Part shown: positions 33,029-42,774 of the stretch, piece by piece
Layout: each line of letters starts with the position of its first letter
Numbering within the stretch: position 1 is the first letter of the stretch
Assembly (NCBI GenBank): GCA_002699585.1
Contig: PABP01000038.1
Coordinates: 496,001 to 560,000 of the forward strand
DNA: 64,000 nucleotides
Reading direction: 5' to 3'
Origin: Anaerolineaceae bacterium
GTDB lineage: Bacteria; Chloroflexota; Anaerolineae; Aggregatilineales; Phototrophicaceae
Translations under genes and position numbers: made by a program
The notes under the pieces: model-generated
Told to the model about the DNA's origin: nothing
The model's input: the letters and a program-made list of their open reading frames with translations, nothing else
Databases searched by the model: none

Positions 33029-34957
33029 TTACGAACTGAGTTTAAGCATCACTTTGGTCAGGCTATTGGGGCTACCAATGACGGTGATTTCATCGCCAAC
33101 GCGGACGTTGGAGAAGCCATGCGGAACAATTGTCTGGCCATCGCGCATGATTTCCAGGATCAACACATCCGTCGGCAGGCGCAGATCACGCAACGGCAGG
33201 CCATCGACGGACCTTTCGGTAATGGTGATCTGGGACACATCGTGGTCGGGGTCCTGATGCAGCAGCAAATCCACGACTTCTGGCGCGTTGATCGACTGCT
33301 CCAGCAAGTACACAATGGCAGAAGCCGGGTCAATCACGCGGACACCCTGATCGATGAAGTCGTCGCGCAAGGTGACATCGCGCAGACGCACCACGAGGTT
33401 TTTGACACCACATCCCTCACGCGCTAGCAAACAAGCTTTCATATTCAGGGCATCGTCATCCATCATCGCAACCAGGGCATCGCGCTCATTGTGTATGAGA
33501 GATGACAGCACTTCGCTGTCTACATGGGGGATAACACGCTCGTCAACATCCTCAGCAGCAAGTGCCTCCACACGTTCCGCATCGGTATCAGCTACTATCA
33601 CCTGCCAGCCGCGAGATGACATCTGGCGAGCTAGGGTCATCGACTGCGGTTCAATCCCCAGGATAAGCAAACGGCGCGGCTCGCCACGGTCGCTATCCGG
33701 CACATAGGCCTCACCGACCTGGCGTAGCGCAAATTTCAGCAGCATCGGCCCGAAGACTTCATTTAGCACAATAACGGCGATAATCAACGTTGCGAATTCA
33801 CTACCTAGGGTATCCGGGAAGAAGACTGCCGTCTCACGCGCGAGGCCGAGGGCGATACCCGCCTGTGTGATGAGGCCCAACCCGGCATAACGCCGGAAGT
33901 CCTGCGGTTCGCCAGCGATCAAGCCGCCAACGTAGGTGCCGATAATGATAGAGACCATGCGCACGCCAAAGAGCACGGCAGCGATGCCTATAGTACTGAT
34001 GAGAATATCCAGCTTAAGACCGACACCCGTCAGGGCGAAGAAGGCAACATATACCGAGGGGCTGATGTCATGCAACAGTTCTTCAAATGGCTGCCGATAG
34101 CGCGTGAAATTGGTAACCGTAAAACCCGCCACCATCGACATCAGCAGCGGCTCGATCTTGATCTTTACGCCGATAGCGTCATAGATCCAGTTCGGGACAT
34201 GATTTGCAGATTCAAAGAGCAAATAGCCGAGCACGATCAGCAATGCCGCTTTGACGACTTTGCTTAACGATGCTGACATCATGATGCCAATCAAACGCCC
34301 AATCAGGTAACCCGCTATCAAGGCAATGACAATATCGACGACCAGTATGACCAAAAAGCTAACCGTCACTGGCTCGCCTTCGATCATGGCGCTGGCAAAC
34401 GCCACGGATATGGCGAAGAAGACGATAATCACCACATCCATGACTACCGTGATACTAAGGACAGTCGTTGAGAAGGGGCCTTTAGCGCGCGCCTCCTGAA
34501 TGACAGCGATGGTACTGGCAGGCGACAAGGCCAATAGGATGGTCGCACCCAATAATGCCACTGCTGCCTTGGTGATAAATGGATAATCCGCCGTGAAGGG
34601 GATAGAGGACTGTAGGATAAATAAGGCGATGCCGATCAAGATAAAGGCGGCAATGACGATACCGGTTGCATTCAGCAAGATGCCTCGCAACCTGGCCCGT
34701 ATTTCTTTCAGGTACAGTTCACTACCCGCTACAAAAGCAATGATGGCCAGTGAAATGTCATCAATATAGCGTAGGGAATCTACGGCCTCTTTCGGCAGCA
34801 GTTCCAGAATGAAGGGTCCAGCCAACACACCAGCCAACAAATAGCCAGTGATATAGGGCAAGCCATACCGAGAAAAGAACTTTCCGATTTGTTTCGCAGC
34901 CAGAGCAATCAGGAAAAACCCGATGGAATAGCTAATGATAGGAGGGATGTTCAGCAT
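33029..34957 (-). CDS. CPA2-family cation:proton antiporter (KefB type) with TrkA domains
   Basis: A 642-residue protein. The first 400 residues form about twelve membrane helices of the Na+/H+ exchanger (CPA2) fold, including the YLLAGVLAGPFILELLP opening and the LLLALSPAS-like segment (here ATILLALSPASTIAVIQEA). A cytoplasmic TrkA-N Rossmann-like domain follows (RRLLILGIEPQSMTLARQMS, then VIVADTDAERVEAL), and a TrkA-C domain ends the protein (GLPLRDLRLPTDVLILEIMRDG). The nucleotide-binding GxGxxG is degenerate (GIEPQS), so ligand binding may differ. It likely exchanges K+ or Na+ for protons. It is monocistronic. Confidence 0.9.
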   Translation of the reverse strand: MLNIPPIISYSIGFFLIALAAKQIGKFFSRYGLPYITGYLLAGVLAGPFILELLPKEAVDSLRYIDDISLAIIAFVAGSELYLKEIRARLRGILLNATGIVIAAFILIGIALFILQSSIPFTADYPFITKAAVALLGATILLALSPASTIAVIQEARAKGPFSTTVLSITVVMDVVIIVFFAISVAFASAMIEGEPVTVSFLVILVVDIVIALIAGYLIGRLIGIMMSASLSKVVKAALLIVLGYLLFESANHVPNWIYDAIGVKIKIEPLLMSMVAGFTVTNFTRYRQPFEELLHDISPSVYVAFFALTGVGLKLDILISTIGIAAVLFGVRMVSIIIGTYVGGLIAGEPQDFRRYAGLGLITQAGIALGLARETAVFFPDTLGSEFATLIIAVIVLNEVFGPMLLKFALRQVGEAYVPDSDRGEPRRLLILGIEPQSMTLARQMSSRGWQVIVADTDAERVEALAAEDVDERVIPHVDSEVLSSLIHNERDALVAMMDDDALNMKACLLAREGCGVKNLVVRLRDVTLRDDFIDQGVRVIDPASAIVYLLEQSINAPEVVDLLLHQDPDHDVSQITITERSVDGLPLRDLRLPTDVLILEIMRDGQTIVPHGFSNVRVGDEITVIGSPNSLTKVMLKLSS

Positions 34958-35081
34958 TGTGTGGGGTCCTCTTTCGGATCGAACACAGTGTTGATATATC
35001 CAGTAAATGTATAATTTTCGACTTGGTGGTAGCCTTAGAGCAATATGATGCTTTCTTTAGAAAAAGGAGAAATGAAGCTAA

Positions 35082-36326
35082 ATGGTAGGTCCTTCGCTTG
35101 CAAAATTAGAATCAAGCCATGTGAATAACGCTATGGATGCCCTGGCTTATGAGTGGGCACCCCGCATCCGATTTGACGCTAAGGAGCCATTTTTGCCGCT
35201 GGCAGTCGGCCATACCGTGATTCAGGAGCCACAAAAATCACCCTCTTCCAAGTTCCAACTCGACCCCGGCAATGGTACGCTGATTGAGTATGCTATCTGG
35301 TGGGATTGGGACATCGAACACTTATATGAGCTGGAGCACGTCTGGGTATACTTGGATGCCGATGGTCAACTGGCTAAGGTAGAAGCATCCGCACATGGCA
35401 AACTGCGCCTGCTGGCCGATGACGACATCACCCAGCCCCTAGAAGACGGTCGCGTCACCGTATTTTCTGAACCAGGAAAACATGCTATCGCACTCAGGCC
35501 AGAATGGCTGCTCAAGAACAAAAACAGCACCACCGAAAAATGTATAATTTCAGCGGGCAGCGGTGGCATCCACACGACCAACCCATTTGGCGCAGAAGCA
35601 TTTGGCCAGCCGACAGCGCTCAGCCATCGGCTGGCCAAGCTATATATGAAGCGACGTGCCTTTACACCTAGCTTTGATTTTTCAAAGGTTGTCGATTTGC
35701 GGGATACGGTCCTGACGACCTGGGAAACACTCGAAAAATGGATACCAGAACGCATTCAAGCGTGCATCGCCGAGCTGCACGAGACAGTGCCCCATCTGGA
35801 AGCAATCTGCCTGGACAGCGGCGATACGATGGTTGATGAATCGACTGAAATCAAAGACGAAAATGAAGTTGTCCTAGAAGCTGATCTGATCCCTGGTGCG
35901 GCTGATATGGTCCGCGATTTGGCAGCGAATGGGTATCGGCTGGCACTGGTGGCGGACGGTCCGCGTGGCACATTTGTAAATGTACTCGGTCACTATCAAC
36001 TGTGGGATTACTTTGAAGCCTATGCCATTTCCGGTGATGTGGGCATAGCGAAACCCGCCGCCCTCATGTTTGAGACGGCACTGAACGCACTCCACATAGC
36101 GCCTTCTGACTACAATCGGGTGGTGATGGTCGGTAACAATCTGGAACGGGACATCAAGGGGGCCAATGCCCTGGGCCTGATTAGCATCTGGATATCATGG
36201 TCTAAAAGACGGTCACACACGCCTGCCAACGAAAGCGAAGTCCCCGATTATGAAATCAAGACGCCAAGCGACCTCATCGGCCTGTTAGAGCGCATCGAAC
36301 TGAGTTTAGCGGAGAATAAAGCCTGA
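35082..36326 (+). CDS. HAD-superfamily hydrolase fused to an unknown N-terminal domain
   Basis: A 414-residue protein; AAAGGAG lies about 11 bases before the ATG. Residues 1 to about 225 form a separate domain with YEWAPRIRFDAKEPFLPLAV and IWWDWDIEHLYELEHVWVYL. These resemble the conserved blocks of Vps62/DUF946-like proteins; I am not sure of that match. Residues 240-414 are a HAD domain: motif I is LDSGDTMVDE (D245, with the usual second Asp replaced by Gly and a G-D order), motif II is in LALVADGP, and motif IV is VMVGNNLERDIKGANALG. It probably acts on a phosphorylated small molecule. It is not in an obvious operon. Confidence 0.75.
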   Translation: MVGPSLAKLESSHVNNAMDALAYEWAPRIRFDAKEPFLPLAVGHTVIQEPQKSPSSKFQLDPGNGTLIEYAIWWDWDIEHLYELEHVWVYLDADGQLAKVEASAHGKLRLLADDDITQPLEDGRVTVFSEPGKHAIALRPEWLLKNKNSTTEKCIISAGSGGIHTTNPFGAEAFGQPTALSHRLAKLYMKRRAFTPSFDFSKVVDLRDTVLTTWETLEKWIPERIQACIAELHETVPHLEAICLDSGDTMVDESTEIKDENEVVLEADLIPGAADMVRDLAANGYRLALVADGPRGTFVNVLGHYQLWDYFEAYAISGDVGIAKPAALMFETALNALHIAPSDYNRVVMVGNNLERDIKGANALGLISIWISWSKRRSHTPANESEVPDYEIKTPSDLIGLLERIELSLAENKA

Positions 36327-36538
36327 TTCACTCTATCAGCGGCACGGATTGACAAACTTGTGTAAATCGCTCAATGGATCGTGCGTTTGTCGTGGTTAAT
36401 TTATACAATATAGAGGTATCTCTCACGATTGTTTGCTATCTTAAGAACGTATCGCGTTCTTGTATCAAACCATAGTCAACATTGTGTCCGTCAAAAATGG
36501 CTACACTTCCAAATTATTGAGCGAAAGGTTTCTTTTTT

Positions 36539-39500
36539 ATGGGTGTCATTGAAAACGCCAACTTAGAAGAACGGCAAGACATGAACGATCACCTAGCCCA
36601 AGAAGCCGTCACACTAACCGAACATCTGCTAGCAGCCGCCAAAGGCGACCAAAGCGAAGCCGAACGACAACAAGCCAACAAGATCGCCGGGATGATGCAC
36701 GATCCTGATGGCAAAAAAGTCACCATGCTAATGCTTGACCAAGCATTCCGCAGTGAGAACGCGGCGCGTGTCGCTGACCAGATACGCCATCTGGTTGATC
36801 AATATGGCAACCCGGAGTATCTCCAGCGTTGGGAGCAGCTCGCGCTCAGCCTGGGCAACTTTATGAGCCAGCTTGCACCGACTGTGGTCGTGCCCTTCAT
36901 CGTTTCCAAGCTGCGCCAGGAAACCAAAGCGGTCATCCTGCCCAGCGAACAAGGCAAGTTTACATCTTACCTGGCCAAGCGCCGCGCGATGGGCACACGC
37001 ATCAACGTCAACCAACTGGGAGAAGCTATCCTGGGCGAAGGGGAAGCCAAAAAACGGCTGGATGCCTATCTCGACCTGCTAGCCAACCCCAGCATCGAAT
37101 ATATCTCGGTCAAAATTTCCTCGATTTTCAGCCAGATTCATCTGGTAGCCTTTGACCACACGGTTGAGGAAATTAAGGTCCGGCTGCGCCAGTTGTATCG
37201 GCAGGCGATTGCACACCCCTATCATCAGCTGGATGGCACTACGGCACCCAAGTTCGTCAATTTGGATATGGAAGAATACCGCGACTTGCACCTGACGGTC
37301 GCTGCTTTTACCCAGGTGCTTGATGAAGATGAATTCAAGGACTACCGGGCCGGGATCGTGCTGCAAGCCTATCTGCCGGATTCCGCGCAGGTGCAGCGTG
37401 ACCTAACCGCCTGGGCACAAAAGCGCGTGGCCGCAGGTGGCGCGCCCATCAAGCTGCGCATCGTGAAGGGCGCGAACCTGGCCATGGAAAAAGTCGAAGC
37501 AGCGACCCACGGCTGGCCGCAAGCGCCGTATACCTCCAAACATCAGGTGGATGCCAATTTCAAGCGCATGGTCACCTACGGCTGCGACCCAGAACGGGCC
37601 AAAGCAGTCAACCTGGGCATCGCCAGCCACAACCTGTTCGATGTCAGTTATGGCATCCTACTGCGAGAAAAATACGATCTGTACGATGAAGTCGAGTTTG
37701 AAATGCTGGAAGGCATGGCCAACCATCAGGCGCGGGCCGTGCAGGATCGTGCCAAGGGGCTATTGCTGTATGCGCCAGTGGTCAAACGGTCGGATTTCCA
37801 CAGTGCGATTGCTTATCTTGTGCGGCGATTGGATGAAAACACGGCTGAAGAAAATTTCCTCCATGATCTGTTCGACCTGGAACCGGGAACGCCCCAGTGG
37901 ACCAACCAACGCGATCGGTTCCTGAATGCAGTCGAGGCCATGCAGACAGTTGCCGATGTGCCCAATCGTCAGCAAGACCGTGCCACAGAAGAGATCGAAT
38001 TTAACGCAGATGCGCCCTTCGACAATGTAGCCGACACGGATTTTTCACTGCGGCAGAACCAAGCCTGGGCGGCTGACGTTGTCGCCCGCTGGCATGAAAA
38101 AACTATAGAGGACATCCCGCTGCAAATCGGCGGAGAAATCCTCACAAGCGATACCCTGGCTGAAGGACACGACCCGTCTAAACCGGGTGAGGTCAGCTAT
38201 CGATATGCACTGGCCAAGCCGGAACACATTGAAAAAGCGCTCAAGACTGCGGTTGCTGCTAAAGCAGACTGGCAGGCACTCAGCACAGAAGAACGCAAAA
38301 AGCTGTTGGTGCGTTGTGGGGATGTCCTGGCAGCCAGACGTGGTGACCTCATCGGCGCGATGGTGCGCGATGGCGGCAAAACGGTCGAACAGGCTGACCC
38401 GGAAGTCTCAGAGGCGATTGACTTCGCCAATTACTATGCCCGTAGCTTTGATGACCCCAATAGCGAACTGGATAACGTCACGTTCGATCCGCTGGGCGTG
38501 GTGTTGATTACCCCGCCCTGGAACTTCCCGCTGGCAATCCCGGCTGGGGGCACGCTGGCTGCCCTGATGGCAGGCAACACGGTCCTTTTCAAGCCTGCGC
38601 CGGAAGCGGTGCTGCTAGGCTGGCTGATCGTCAATGCCTTGTGGGATGCGGGGATTCCGCGCGATGTGCTGCAATTCGTGCCGACCACCGACGACGAAGT
38701 CGGTCAGGCTTTGGTGACGGATAATCGCGTCGATGGTGTGATCCTGACCGGGGCCTATGAAACCGCCCGTATGTTCCTGGGATGGAAGCCAGAGATGCGG
38801 CTGTTCGCGGAAACCAGCGGCAAGAATTCCATGATTATCACGGCGATGGCTGACCGCGATCAGGCGGTTAAAGACCTTGTGAAATCCGCATTTGGCCACG
38901 CTGGACAAAAGTGCTCGGCGGCCAGTTTGGGCATTCTGGAAGCCGAAGTGTACGATAGCCCTAGCTTCCTGAGCCAGCTTAAAGACGCCGCTGCCAGCCT
39001 AGACGTGGGTCCACCCTATGCACTGTATAACGTGGTATCGCCCGTCATCCATGAACCCGAAGCTAAGCTCAAACGCGCCCTAACACAACTCGACCCTGGC
39101 GAAAGTTGGCTATTGGAACCCAAGATAGTCGATGGCAACCCCAACCTATGGTCACCGGGCATCAAGCTGGGCGTCAAGCCAGATTCTTTCTTCCACAAGA
39201 CGGAGTGCTTCGGCCCGGTGTTGGGTCTGATGCGGGCTGATAATCTCGACCACGCCATAGAGCTGGCCAATGCGGTCGATTACGGCCTGACGAGCGGATT
39301 GCAATCACTCGATGACCGCGAAATCGCCAAATGGCGTAAGGCCATCCATGCAGGCAATGCATACATCAACCGCGTAACGACCGGGGCAATCGTGCAGCGG
39401 CAGCCCTTCGGTGGCTGGAAGCGCTCGGCATTTGGTTATGCCAAAGCGGGTGGCCCCAACTATACGTTCAGCCTGGGGCACTGGCAGGATACGCCTGCTG

Positions 39501-40021
39501 ATGCAGAGACCTTGCTCAATCGGGCGAAGGCATCCTATCAACAAGCCTGGGATAGCCATTTCCACGTCAAGCATGACCCCAGCCAAATCCTGGGTGAGTC
39601 AAACGTCTATCGCTATCGGCGCATCAAGCACATGATCTTGCGTGTAAACACCAACACGTCAGCGGAAGATATCGAGCGCGTGGTGATGGCATCTGGCCTG
39701 TGTGGCGTACCGCTGCGCATCAGCCTGACCCCCGGCACGGACTTACCGATTGACATCAGCCAGGAGCAGCATGTAGCGGCTGTGACAGAAACCGACGAGC
39801 AGCTTATCGATGCGCTGAATGATGAGCGTTACCGTTACTGGCAGCGTTTACGTGTCCTGGGCGACGTGCCGGAAGTGGTGCGACTGGCAGCGATAGAAGC
39901 CCACGTTCCGTTGATTGAAGCGCCGGTTGTCTCTAATGGGCGCATCGAATTACGGCATTATCTATTGGAGCAAGCCATTAGCGAAACCACTCATCGTTAT
40001 GGCAACTTGCTGACCGAATAA
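36539..40021 (+). CDS. putA: Bifunctional proline dehydrogenase / delta-1-pyrroline-5-carboxylate dehydrogenase
   Basis: A 1160-residue enzyme that oxidises proline to glutamate. GAAAGG precedes the ATG at 36539; an in-frame ATG at 36578 is an alternative. The N-terminal half is the FAD-dependent proline dehydrogenase barrel (VKISSIFSQI, LRIVKGANLAMEKV, VEFEMLEGMANHQARAV). The second half is an aldehyde dehydrogenase with PPWNFPLAIPAGG, the general-base glutamate E758 (FAETSGK) and the catalytic cysteine C792 (GHAGQKCSAAS). About 150 further residues follow the dehydrogenase core, a C-terminal region seen in some PutA lineages. No DNA-binding ribbon-helix-helix domain is visible at the N-terminus, so it is not the trifunctional repressor type. 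The upstream 212 bp has no obvious operator. Confidence 0.94.
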   Translation: MGVIENANLEERQDMNDHLAQEAVTLTEHLLAAAKGDQSEAERQQANKIAGMMHDPDGKKVTMLMLDQAFRSENAARVADQIRHLVDQYGNPEYLQRWEQLALSLGNFMSQLAPTVVVPFIVSKLRQETKAVILPSEQGKFTSYLAKRRAMGTRINVNQLGEAILGEGEAKKRLDAYLDLLANPSIEYISVKISSIFSQIHLVAFDHTVEEIKVRLRQLYRQAIAHPYHQLDGTTAPKFVNLDMEEYRDLHLTVAAFTQVLDEDEFKDYRAGIVLQAYLPDSAQVQRDLTAWAQKRVAAGGAPIKLRIVKGANLAMEKVEAATHGWPQAPYTSKHQVDANFKRMVTYGCDPERAKAVNLGIASHNLFDVSYGILLREKYDLYDEVEFEMLEGMANHQARAVQDRAKGLLLYAPVVKRSDFHSAIAYLVRRLDENTAEENFLHDLFDLEPGTPQWTNQRDRFLNAVEAMQTVADVPNRQQDRATEEIEFNADAPFDNVADTDFSLRQNQAWAADVVARWHEKTIEDIPLQIGGEILTSDTLAEGHDPSKPGEVSYRYALAKPEHIEKALKTAVAAKADWQALSTEERKKLLVRCGDVLAARRGDLIGAMVRDGGKTVEQADPEVSEAIDFANYYARSFDDPNSELDNVTFDPLGVVLITPPWNFPLAIPAGGTLAALMAGNTVLFKPAPEAVLLGWLIVNALWDAGIPRDVLQFVPTTDDEVGQALVTDNRVDGVILTGAYETARMFLGWKPEMRLFAETSGKNSMIITAMADRDQAVKDLVKSAFGHAGQKCSAASLGILEAEVYDSPSFLSQLKDAAASLDVGPPYALYNVVSPVIHEPEAKLKRALTQLDPGESWLLEPKIVDGNPNLWSPGIKLGVKPDSFFHKTECFGPVLGLMRADNLDHAIELANAVDYGLTSGLQSLDDREIAKWRKAIHAGNAYINRVTTGAIVQRQPFGGWKRSAFGYAKAGGPNYTFSLGHWQDTPADAETLLNRAKASYQQAWDSHFHVKHDPSQILGESNVYRYRRIKHMILRVNTNTSAEDIERVVMASGLCGVPLRISLTPGTDLPIDISQEQHVAAVTETDEQLIDALNDERYRYWQRLRVLGDVPEVVRLAAIEAHVPLIEAPVVSNGRIELRHYLLEQAISETTHRYGNLLTE

Positions 40022-40040
40022 GCAAACAGACTGCTCTCAA

Positions 40041-40069
40041 AGCCCTGGCTAACCACCAGGGCTTTTTTA
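40041..40069 (+). terminator. Rho-independent terminator of putA
   Basis: A perfect 8-bp stem AGCCCTGG / CCAGGGCT, a 7-nt loop and a run of T residues, starting 20 bp after the putA stop. Confidence 0.92.
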
Positions 40070-40150
40070 TTTGCAAACAACATTTATGACTATCGCAGAA
40101 AATTTCGACTATGATTAAGGCAGGCTGGTTCGCACATCAGGAGATTGTCT

Positions 40151-41662
40151 TTGAAGCTCGCACTCGATTTTGGCACCACCAACAGTCTGGTTGCCCTGCG
40201 TCAGGCAGATGGCGAGACGACTGTTCTGCCTCTCGGCCCATTGACTGACCCAGATCTGAATACGATTCCATCGCTGGTCTATATCCATGAGGATGGCCAG
40301 GTCACGGTCGGCCACCAGGCGCAATTGCTGGATAGCGATGATCGCCTGTTCCGTGACTTCAAGCGCGGCATCCTGGCAACGCCACCACCGCAGCCGCGTT
40401 CCCTGAATGGCCAAATGTGGCATCCGCGCGACATCGGCAAGCAGTTTTTGCGTACCGTGATGGCTGCGCTGCCCAATCAGATTGATATGCTGGCGATGTC
40501 CGTGCCCGTGACGGCCTTCCAGGAATATGTTGAGTGGCTATTTACGATCTTCGATGACATTCCGACCGAAAAAGTACGTGTGGTCGATGAAAGCACGGCG
40601 GCAGCACTCGGCTATGCCATCAAGCTACCGGGGGCCATGGTACTGGTCTTTGACTTTGGCGGTGGTACGCTTGACCTGAGCCTGGTCAAGCTGCCAGAAC
40701 ACCGAGACAACACGGGCGGCTTTCTCGGTCGACTGCTATATGGCGGCAGCGAAGATCGCTCCGCGCAGGTCATTGCCAAAGCGGGGCGCATCCTGGGCGG
40801 CAGCGACATCGACCATTGGCTGGCACAGCACCTCAGCCAGCAATACGGATTGAATCCAAACAGCTATTTGTTGCAAGAATGCGAACGGGCCAAAATCGCG
40901 CTGTCTGATGCTGAAGAAACCATTATTCACTTCGGTGGAAAGACAATCCCGTTGACACGGCACGACCTACGCGACTTACTGGAACAACACGGCTTCTTCA
41001 CGGCAATTCGGCGCGTCATTGATAAGGTGATGCATACGGCGCGTCAAAATGGCATTTTCAAAGAAGATATTCAGCATGTACTGCTGGTCGGTGGCATGAG
41101 CCTGATGCCCGCCGTACAGGATGTGCTCAAAGCATATTATGGTGAAGAGCGCGTCCATGCTGACAAGCCCTTCACGGCTGTGGCAGAAGGCGCATTGCTG
41201 CTGACCGAAGGTGGCGGACTCAACGACTATCTGATCCATAGCTATGGGCTGCGCTACCTCGACGAAGGCAGCCATCGCTATGATGAATTCCTGCCAATGG
41301 GCACAACAATTCCGCTGGATAAGCCCGTCGAGATTATGCTGCGGGCAGCCCATGAAGCACAACGCGAACTGGAAATCATCATCAGCGAGATTGACCCGGA
41401 CCGTGCAGAGGCCATCGAAGTCATACAGGAGAATGGCGAGACGATTTTTGTGGCCCAGGGCGGCGATGCCTCGGTGAGCATTACGCCGCTGAATGTTGAA
41501 ACGCCGCTGCTCATTCCGCTGGAACCACCGGGGACCGCTGACAAAGACCGTATACGGGCTGCATTCACCGTGGATGCCAACCGCCGCCTGCACGTCACGC
41601 TAACCGATGTACAAAAACGACGCACGCTGGTCAAAGACGCTGTACTCGCAACCATCCGCTGA
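40151..41662 (+). CDS. Hsp70-like chaperone/ATPase
   Basis: A 503-residue DnaK-related protein. The TTG at 40151 is chosen because AGGAG lies 7 bases upstream; a TTG at 40145 would sit too close. The nucleotide-binding domain has KLALDFGTTNSLVAL (phosphate 1), VFDFGGGTLDLSLVKL (phosphate 2) and VLLVGGMSLMPAVQDVL (adenosine motif). The remaining 140 residues are beta-rich and resemble a short substrate-binding domain; the helical lid of DnaK seems absent. It is shorter than DnaK (about 600-640) and lies alone with a HEAT-repeat gene 16 bp downstream, not with grpE or dnaJ. It is probably a specialised Hsp70 with an unknown client. Confidence 0.88.
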   Translation: MKLALDFGTTNSLVALRQADGETTVLPLGPLTDPDLNTIPSLVYIHEDGQVTVGHQAQLLDSDDRLFRDFKRGILATPPPQPRSLNGQMWHPRDIGKQFLRTVMAALPNQIDMLAMSVPVTAFQEYVEWLFTIFDDIPTEKVRVVDESTAAALGYAIKLPGAMVLVFDFGGGTLDLSLVKLPEHRDNTGGFLGRLLYGGSEDRSAQVIAKAGRILGGSDIDHWLAQHLSQQYGLNPNSYLLQECERAKIALSDAEETIIHFGGKTIPLTRHDLRDLLEQHGFFTAIRRVIDKVMHTARQNGIFKEDIQHVLLVGGMSLMPAVQDVLKAYYGEERVHADKPFTAVAEGALLLTEGGGLNDYLIHSYGLRYLDEGSHRYDEFLPMGTTIPLDKPVEIMLRAAHEAQRELEIIISEIDPDRAEAIEVIQENGETIFVAQGGDASVSITPLNVETPLLIPLEPPGTADKDRIRAAFTVDANRRLHVTLTDVQKRRTLVKDAVLATIR

Positions 41663-41678
41663 GTGAAAGGAAACTCTT

Positions 41679-42677
41679 GTGGCGATGATTACAGGCCGCG
41701 AACCGGCCCTCTCACAAAAACCACGCACCGGATGGAAACTATCTCCCCGGCGCTTGGCAACCATGCTGCTCAACATGCCGCCGGAGGCGATTTCGCTAGC
41801 TGCTGCCGAGGAACTACTCAAAAGCGATGACCTGCTGGTACGGCATCATGGCGCGATGCTGCTATCGAAACGCGGGGACCGCGATGCACGGCTCATCATG
41901 GATCGGCAGCTACGCCAGGGCAACCCTGCGACTCGCGCCAGTGTCGCCCGCAGGCTGTATACATTCAGTTGGTTCGCTGCCGAGCCGATGCTGACACGGG
42001 CAGTCCATGATGCTGACCCGCGCGTGCGCGAAGCCGCTATCTATGCCCTGTGCGAGGTCGGTACGATCAATGCTTACCAGATAGCCACTGAGTCGCTGGT
42101 CAAAGAAACGGAAGATTTTGTCTTCATGGCGACGGCTGTCGGGCTGCGCAAACGCAGCGATGCGGATGCCGTCCCCCTGCTGGAACAAGCCATGCGCGCC
42201 CAGGACCCAGAGGTACGCATCAAAGTGCTGGAAACCCTGGGTGAAAACGGGACTGCTCCCGCTGGCCCAATCGTCAAAGCAGCGCTGTATGATGACGACC
42301 CGGATGTGCTGGATGCCGCCGCCCAAAGCACCATTGAAGTCTGTGGCGAAGCAGGTTTGCCGTTGGTCATTGAGCGCATTCTGGCCCATACCGGCGACTC
42401 TCGACTGGCGCTGCTGCAAGGCATGAATCAGGCCACCAACCGGATGTTCATCAATCTGGCGGAAGTGGATTGTGTTGATGCTGTGCTGGATATGCTGGCC
42501 ATCACCGGACGCGATGCGATGGCCGCCATGCGACGGCGCACGGTCCTGTGTCTGGCATGGATTCGTCATCCACGCGCGGATGCCCTTCTCGAAGACATCC
42601 TGACGAATGAAAGCAGCGAGGCCATGCGCGCCGACTTGCAGCATATCATCGACAGCTTACGCAGCCAACCCACCTAA
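41679..42677 (+). CDS. HEAT-repeat protein
   Basis: A 332-residue alpha-helical repeat protein starting at GTG with AAAGGAA upstream. Repeats of the PBS-lyase HEAT-like type are visible as recurring DxDxxVRxxAxxALxxxG patterns, for example DADPRVREAAIYALCEVGT, AQDPEVRIKVLETLGENGT and DDDPDVLDAAAQSTIEV. There are about eight repeats and no catalytic motif. It is almost certainly a protein-interaction scaffold. It is translationally coupled to the Hsp70-like gene, so the two probably form a complex. Confidence 0.82.
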   Translation: MAMITGREPALSQKPRTGWKLSPRRLATMLLNMPPEAISLAAAEELLKSDDLLVRHHGAMLLSKRGDRDARLIMDRQLRQGNPATRASVARRLYTFSWFAAEPMLTRAVHDADPRVREAAIYALCEVGTINAYQIATESLVKETEDFVFMATAVGLRKRSDADAVPLLEQAMRAQDPEVRIKVLETLGENGTAPAGPIVKAALYDDDPDVLDAAAQSTIEVCGEAGLPLVIERILAHTGDSRLALLQGMNQATNRMFINLAEVDCVDAVLDMLAITGRDAMAAMRRRTVLCLAWIRHPRADALLEDILTNESSEAMRADLQHIIDSLRSQPT

Positions 42678-42774
42678 GCTCTATCAGCGAATGGGTTTGG
42701 CAGACATTAGCCGGGGCGCTATAGTCTGAGATACCTCATGGATTCATTTATTTCGCTTATTAGGAGCCACTTCT

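Noticed and set aside
36327-36538. Promoter upstream of putA starting from TTGACA at 36349-36354
   Set aside because: No acceptable -10 hexamer lies 16-18 bp downstream of it.
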